Source: Periplaneta americana
Taxonomy: Eukaryota; Arthropoda; Insecta; Blattodea; Blattidae
Length of the DNA stretch: 64,000 nucleotides
NCBI RefSeq assembly: GCF_040183065.1
Contig: NC_091120.1
Span: forward strand, 71,326,708-71,390,707
Direction of reading: 5' to 3'
Shown here: positions 61,235 to 64,000 of the stretch, piece by piece
How the letters are laid out: every line of letters starts with the position of its first letter
Numbering within the stretch: the first letter of the stretch is position 1
Translations under genes and position numbers: made by a program
The notes under the pieces: model-generated
What the model saw: only the letters and a program-made list of their open reading frames with translations
What the model was told of the DNA's origin: nothing
Database searches by the model: none

Positions 61235-61468
61235 TCTGTAGTGCACGGGAAAAGTGACATAAGTCAGTTTCCACAAACCTTCTTTGATAATTTATTGACA
61301 ACTAACGGAACATCTGCTCGCTTGGAAAAAAATATATAAGTATTTCTCCCATTACAATAATTCATACAGAAAAAAATCAAATCGACATAAACCAGTGTAA
61401 GTTGTCAATAAATTATCAAAAAAGGTTAGTGGAAACTGACTTATGTCACTTTTCCCAAGCACTGCAGA
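61235..61468. mobile_element. MITE with long TIRs, copy 3
   Basis: 234 bp, TA on both sides, at the position homologous to 40060-40283. Same family as 16643-16877. Confidence 0.87.
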
Positions 61469-61867
61469 TACTACAACACCACTGATATTAAAACAGTAGA
61501 GCAAATAATACTGTAATATCAATATAGTCTTTGTATAATATTCTTGTTCTGAAAAAGAAATCAACAATTGAACGAATGTATAAGTTGTACCGACAAGAAT
61601 AAATGGCAATGCGTTTGTGACGTTGTTGTTGTTTAGTCAACTGTCCGAAGACAGGTTTGAACCTCATAAGTAACACTAATAAGACATCACTCATAAGGCA
61701 ACTAGGCCAGGAGATAATGGAGTAGAGTGGCCAGTTCCTTTCTCCCTCCAATGCATACATCGCCGATTAGCTACTATTCCACTAATCAGACTTCAGATGC
61801 AAATAAACAATTGTTCTTCCCCTGACACATATCGTCGAGTGAGATGTACTGCCTGATAATAGATGTA

Positions 61868-62927
61868 CCGGGTGAATATTCTCATCCTGCGGATTGAGAA
61901 GTTATGCAGTACCGGCGTTTTACAGACTATCAGTCTTACTAATAAAAACTCTATATACAGATGTTTAACTGTCTTATACAATGAGTAGCTCGTTTATACG
62001 TCGTGTGTAAATTCCTTACTAATAATCTCTACATACGTCGTGTATAACGGTATAACTGTTACACAGCTACGTCATAGTTTCGTCATTAATTCGTTACGAA
62101 ATATAATAAAATATCTTAAGTTCTCTATTGCATCCGGTAGTGCGCTCTAGTGTGACGTGTTAAGTATCGATAGTACAACTAGCTCTAATCTATAATCACA
62201 CTATATTTTGGTCAAAGAGTACAAGCTAAAGCAATATTATTCTAATTATTTTCTGCTCTTTGGTTTGTTCTTCTGTGGTTACAAGGCAACCATCATCGTA
62301 AAATGGCAGTCGATACGAACAGCTGTTAAAGGGGCGGCCATTTTTTCTCTATATATAACGCTTAAACAAGGGGTTTCGTGTGTATAACTACTGCAAAGCA
62401 ATTTCCATTGTATAGTTACAGCCTGTTTATACATCCATCGCTTATGCAGGGTATATTAGTAAAGTTTTATGTCTCAACTCTGCATAAGTCTCGTATAAAA
62501 ACTATGCACGGTTTATTAGTAAGACTGAAAATCGTAAACACAGTCCCCTGCGTCGTATAACTTTCGGCCGAATTGACTGCTATATACCGCAATGAGCACG
62601 AGCGGCTGGAACCACCTATTTATAGGCAGATTCAATGTCTAGAATGTTCTACGCATTCGGAAGAAAACATGCTTTTCTAGAACGTTTCAAAACATAAGTA
62701 GATTATGGAGAAAAAAATATGTATCCAGAGCCGTGGTTTGAACCCGGACTAGCACCGGAACAATCCAGCGTGTTAACCGTTGCGCAATCACAACACATTA
62801 ACGCAGGTCAACATCGTACCCTTATCGGACGGGCTGGTAAATGCGATGTGAACACCTGCATTCCGCATCGTCTGTAAAATGCAGGTTTGCCTAGTTACCA
62901 ATCCGCAGGATGAGAATATTCACCCTG
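61868..62927. mobile_element. TIR element with a tRNA-like segment, copy 2, interrupted
   Basis: Homologous to 40683-41119; ends CCGGGTGAATATTCTCATCC and inverse complement CAGGGTGAATATTCTCATCC, TA on both sides. About 463 bp without the inner 597-bp insertion. Minus-strand tRNA-like part includes AGTCCGGGTTCAAACC, better kept than in the gene 4 copy. Confidence 0.8.
61931..62527. mobile_element. 597-bp MITE, present only in the gene 5 flank
   Basis: Ends CAGTCTTACTAATAAA and its exact inverse complement TTTATTAGTAAGACTG. The gene 4 flank shows the empty site (GCAGACTATATCGTAAAC near 40740). A TA-like duplication is probable but the right flank reads AA. Inserted after the unit duplication. 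Non-coding. Confidence 0.88.
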
Positions 62928-63090
62928 TATATCAACCAGAACCTCAATCAGAGGTATCTTTGACATTGCCACATAAAAAAATGAAAATTCTTCTGAAGGA
63001 AGGAAAAAAATGTCCATATCCAGAATATCTGCGGAACCCCAGAATGAGCCTGGGTTAAGCGGACCCATTTTGACAACCACTGCTGTAAGA

Positions 63091-64000
63091 TGTTGAAATA
63101 TCGAATGCAAACATAACTTTATTTATAACAATTTTAGGAAGAAAGATCAACATTTAGATGAAGAAACCTATACGTAAGAACAATCAATTTCAATGGTTCT
63201 GGAATGGTATTTTGGAATATTTTGCATTAAATTATAGTCAAGACATTTTTTTCCTACATATGAAGTCATGGTATCGGATAGTGGCACAAATTGTTACTGC
63301 AAGCAAGTTTTACAGTACTGTCCAATGACTTACATTTTCAAGAGTGTGAAATTAATTATCATGGCACTTGTCTTGTAAATGGCTAAATTCTTTGTTCGGA
63401 CATAAACTTCATTGAATAAAAGTTGAGCTACAAAGTTAGTATTTTTTCAGTTAGTACCGTTACGTTTGCGTGAACATATTGTGAAAGACATTTCAAAAGG
63501 GAAACAAAAAAATTTAAAGTTTTGAGAAAATTGAATTTAAAAGCTTCATGTTGCTGTGAAAAGTCCAGCTAACACACTCTAATTTGAAACTTACAGCATA
63601 TACAAAACAGCTTTAATAGAATTTGGAGTAATTTCAACGATCCTTTGATTTTTCACAGCAACATAAACCTTCAAAACTCAGGTTTCTCAATACTTTTAAT
63701 TTTGAGTTGTTTCCTTTTCGAACTGGGCCGTCGGATATGGCTTTTAGTTTTCACGTCAAGAGTTATGTTTACATTTAACTCTGCATCGTAAAATTATGGC
63801 TTGCTTAGAGACAGGCTGAATTAGCTCTCAGTATTTATAACTGTAATAGTCCACCTACAAAAACAGAAATGTATACAACTTTCAGTCATTTGTTCTTTAT
63901 TCTTCTGGAGAACTAGCTCGGGACCTCGCACAGTGAGGATGGTTTTTTATTAATGTTGGCAAGTTGATGATAACGGTGAGGAGAAACGGGAGAACACGGA
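63091..64000. other. Distal 3' flank of the gene 5 unit, with the LINE-nest empty site
   Basis: 63091-63545 has no counterpart in the gene 4 flank (deleted there). 63546-63681 matches 41250-41402, and 63682-64000 matches 54154-54480. The joint GGTTTCTCAA at 63681-63690 is therefore the uninterrupted target of the 12.75-kb LINE nest. No gene seen. Confidence 0.75.

Larger units (their letters stand above)
61000..63082 (+). mobile_element. Non-autonomous hAT-like element with nested MITEs, complete ends
   Basis: Ends CAGTGGTACTCAAACTCC and inverse complement CAGTGGTTGTCAAAATGG. Flanking 8-bp repeats CTATAACA (60992-60999) and CTGTAAGA (63083-63090) differ, but the gene 4 copy preserves CTATAAGA on the left, which fits an aged hAT 8-bp duplication. 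No transposase frame. It contains the elements at 61235-61468 and 61868-62927, the latter split again at 61931-62527. Confidence 0.78.

Overview
The window looks like nuclear DNA of an insect with a large, transposon-rich genome. A blattodean (cockroach or termite) is my best guess, from the LINE and tRNA-derived SINE families, but this is recall and not a search result. The base composition is AT-rich. Genes have introns, TATA boxes, GT-AG splice sites and AATAAA signals. I see no bacterial features.

The host content is one tandem array of five paralogous genes, all on the + strand. Gene 1 is 1229-3432, gene 2 is 11879-13018, gene 3 is 20435-23591, gene 4 is 29007-39065 and gene 5 is 55431-60259. 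Each has a tiny first exon coding only 5-6 residues of a signal peptide and one long second exon. The predicted proteins (303, 290, 355, 442 and 377 aa) share one plan: signal peptide, a conserved QKR/G dibasic site, a Gly/His-rich repeat region (GHGG motifs), a linker with [13 protein letters not shown], a long Val-Pro repeat domain, and a conserved C-terminus SSGxYxKH. They look like secreted structural proteins (cuticle, eggcase or secretion type), but the function is not shown by sequence. Genes 1-2 form one subfamily (MSIFL exon 1) and genes 3-5 another (MRII- exon 1). Genes 3-5 are segmental duplicates including promoter, intron and 3' flank; their Gly/His region is an 11-residue (33-bp) tandem repeat with 13, 21 and 15 units.

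Almost everything else is mobile DNA. The duplicated gene units act as natural occupied/empty-site pairs. The gene 4 intron (8,730 bp) is the ancestral ~2.1-kb intron plus five insertions: a MITE, a LINE, an unclassified TIR transposon, a pogo-like MITE and a SINE. The gene 5 intron (3,695 bp) is the same intron plus one RTE-like LINE. Between genes 4 and 5 lies a ~12.75-kb nest: a LINE (A) interrupted by a full-length LINE (B), itself hit by two PIF/Harbinger elements, one of which carries a third Harbinger-like element. The empty site for the whole nest is visible in the 3' flank of gene 5. Downstream of gene 3 lie a mariner-like relic split by a MITE and a complete hAT element with an open 494-codon transposase and a perfect 8-bp target duplication.

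The two items I consider most likely to be poorly described are the GHGG/Val-Pro protein family and the 2.77-kb transposon at 32697-35464, which has long TIRs, a 6-bp target duplication, subterminal repeats and an RNase-H-like candidate transposase that I cannot assign to a superfamily. I recognised no LTR element, endogenous virus, Polinton, CRISPR array or true tRNA/rRNA gene.
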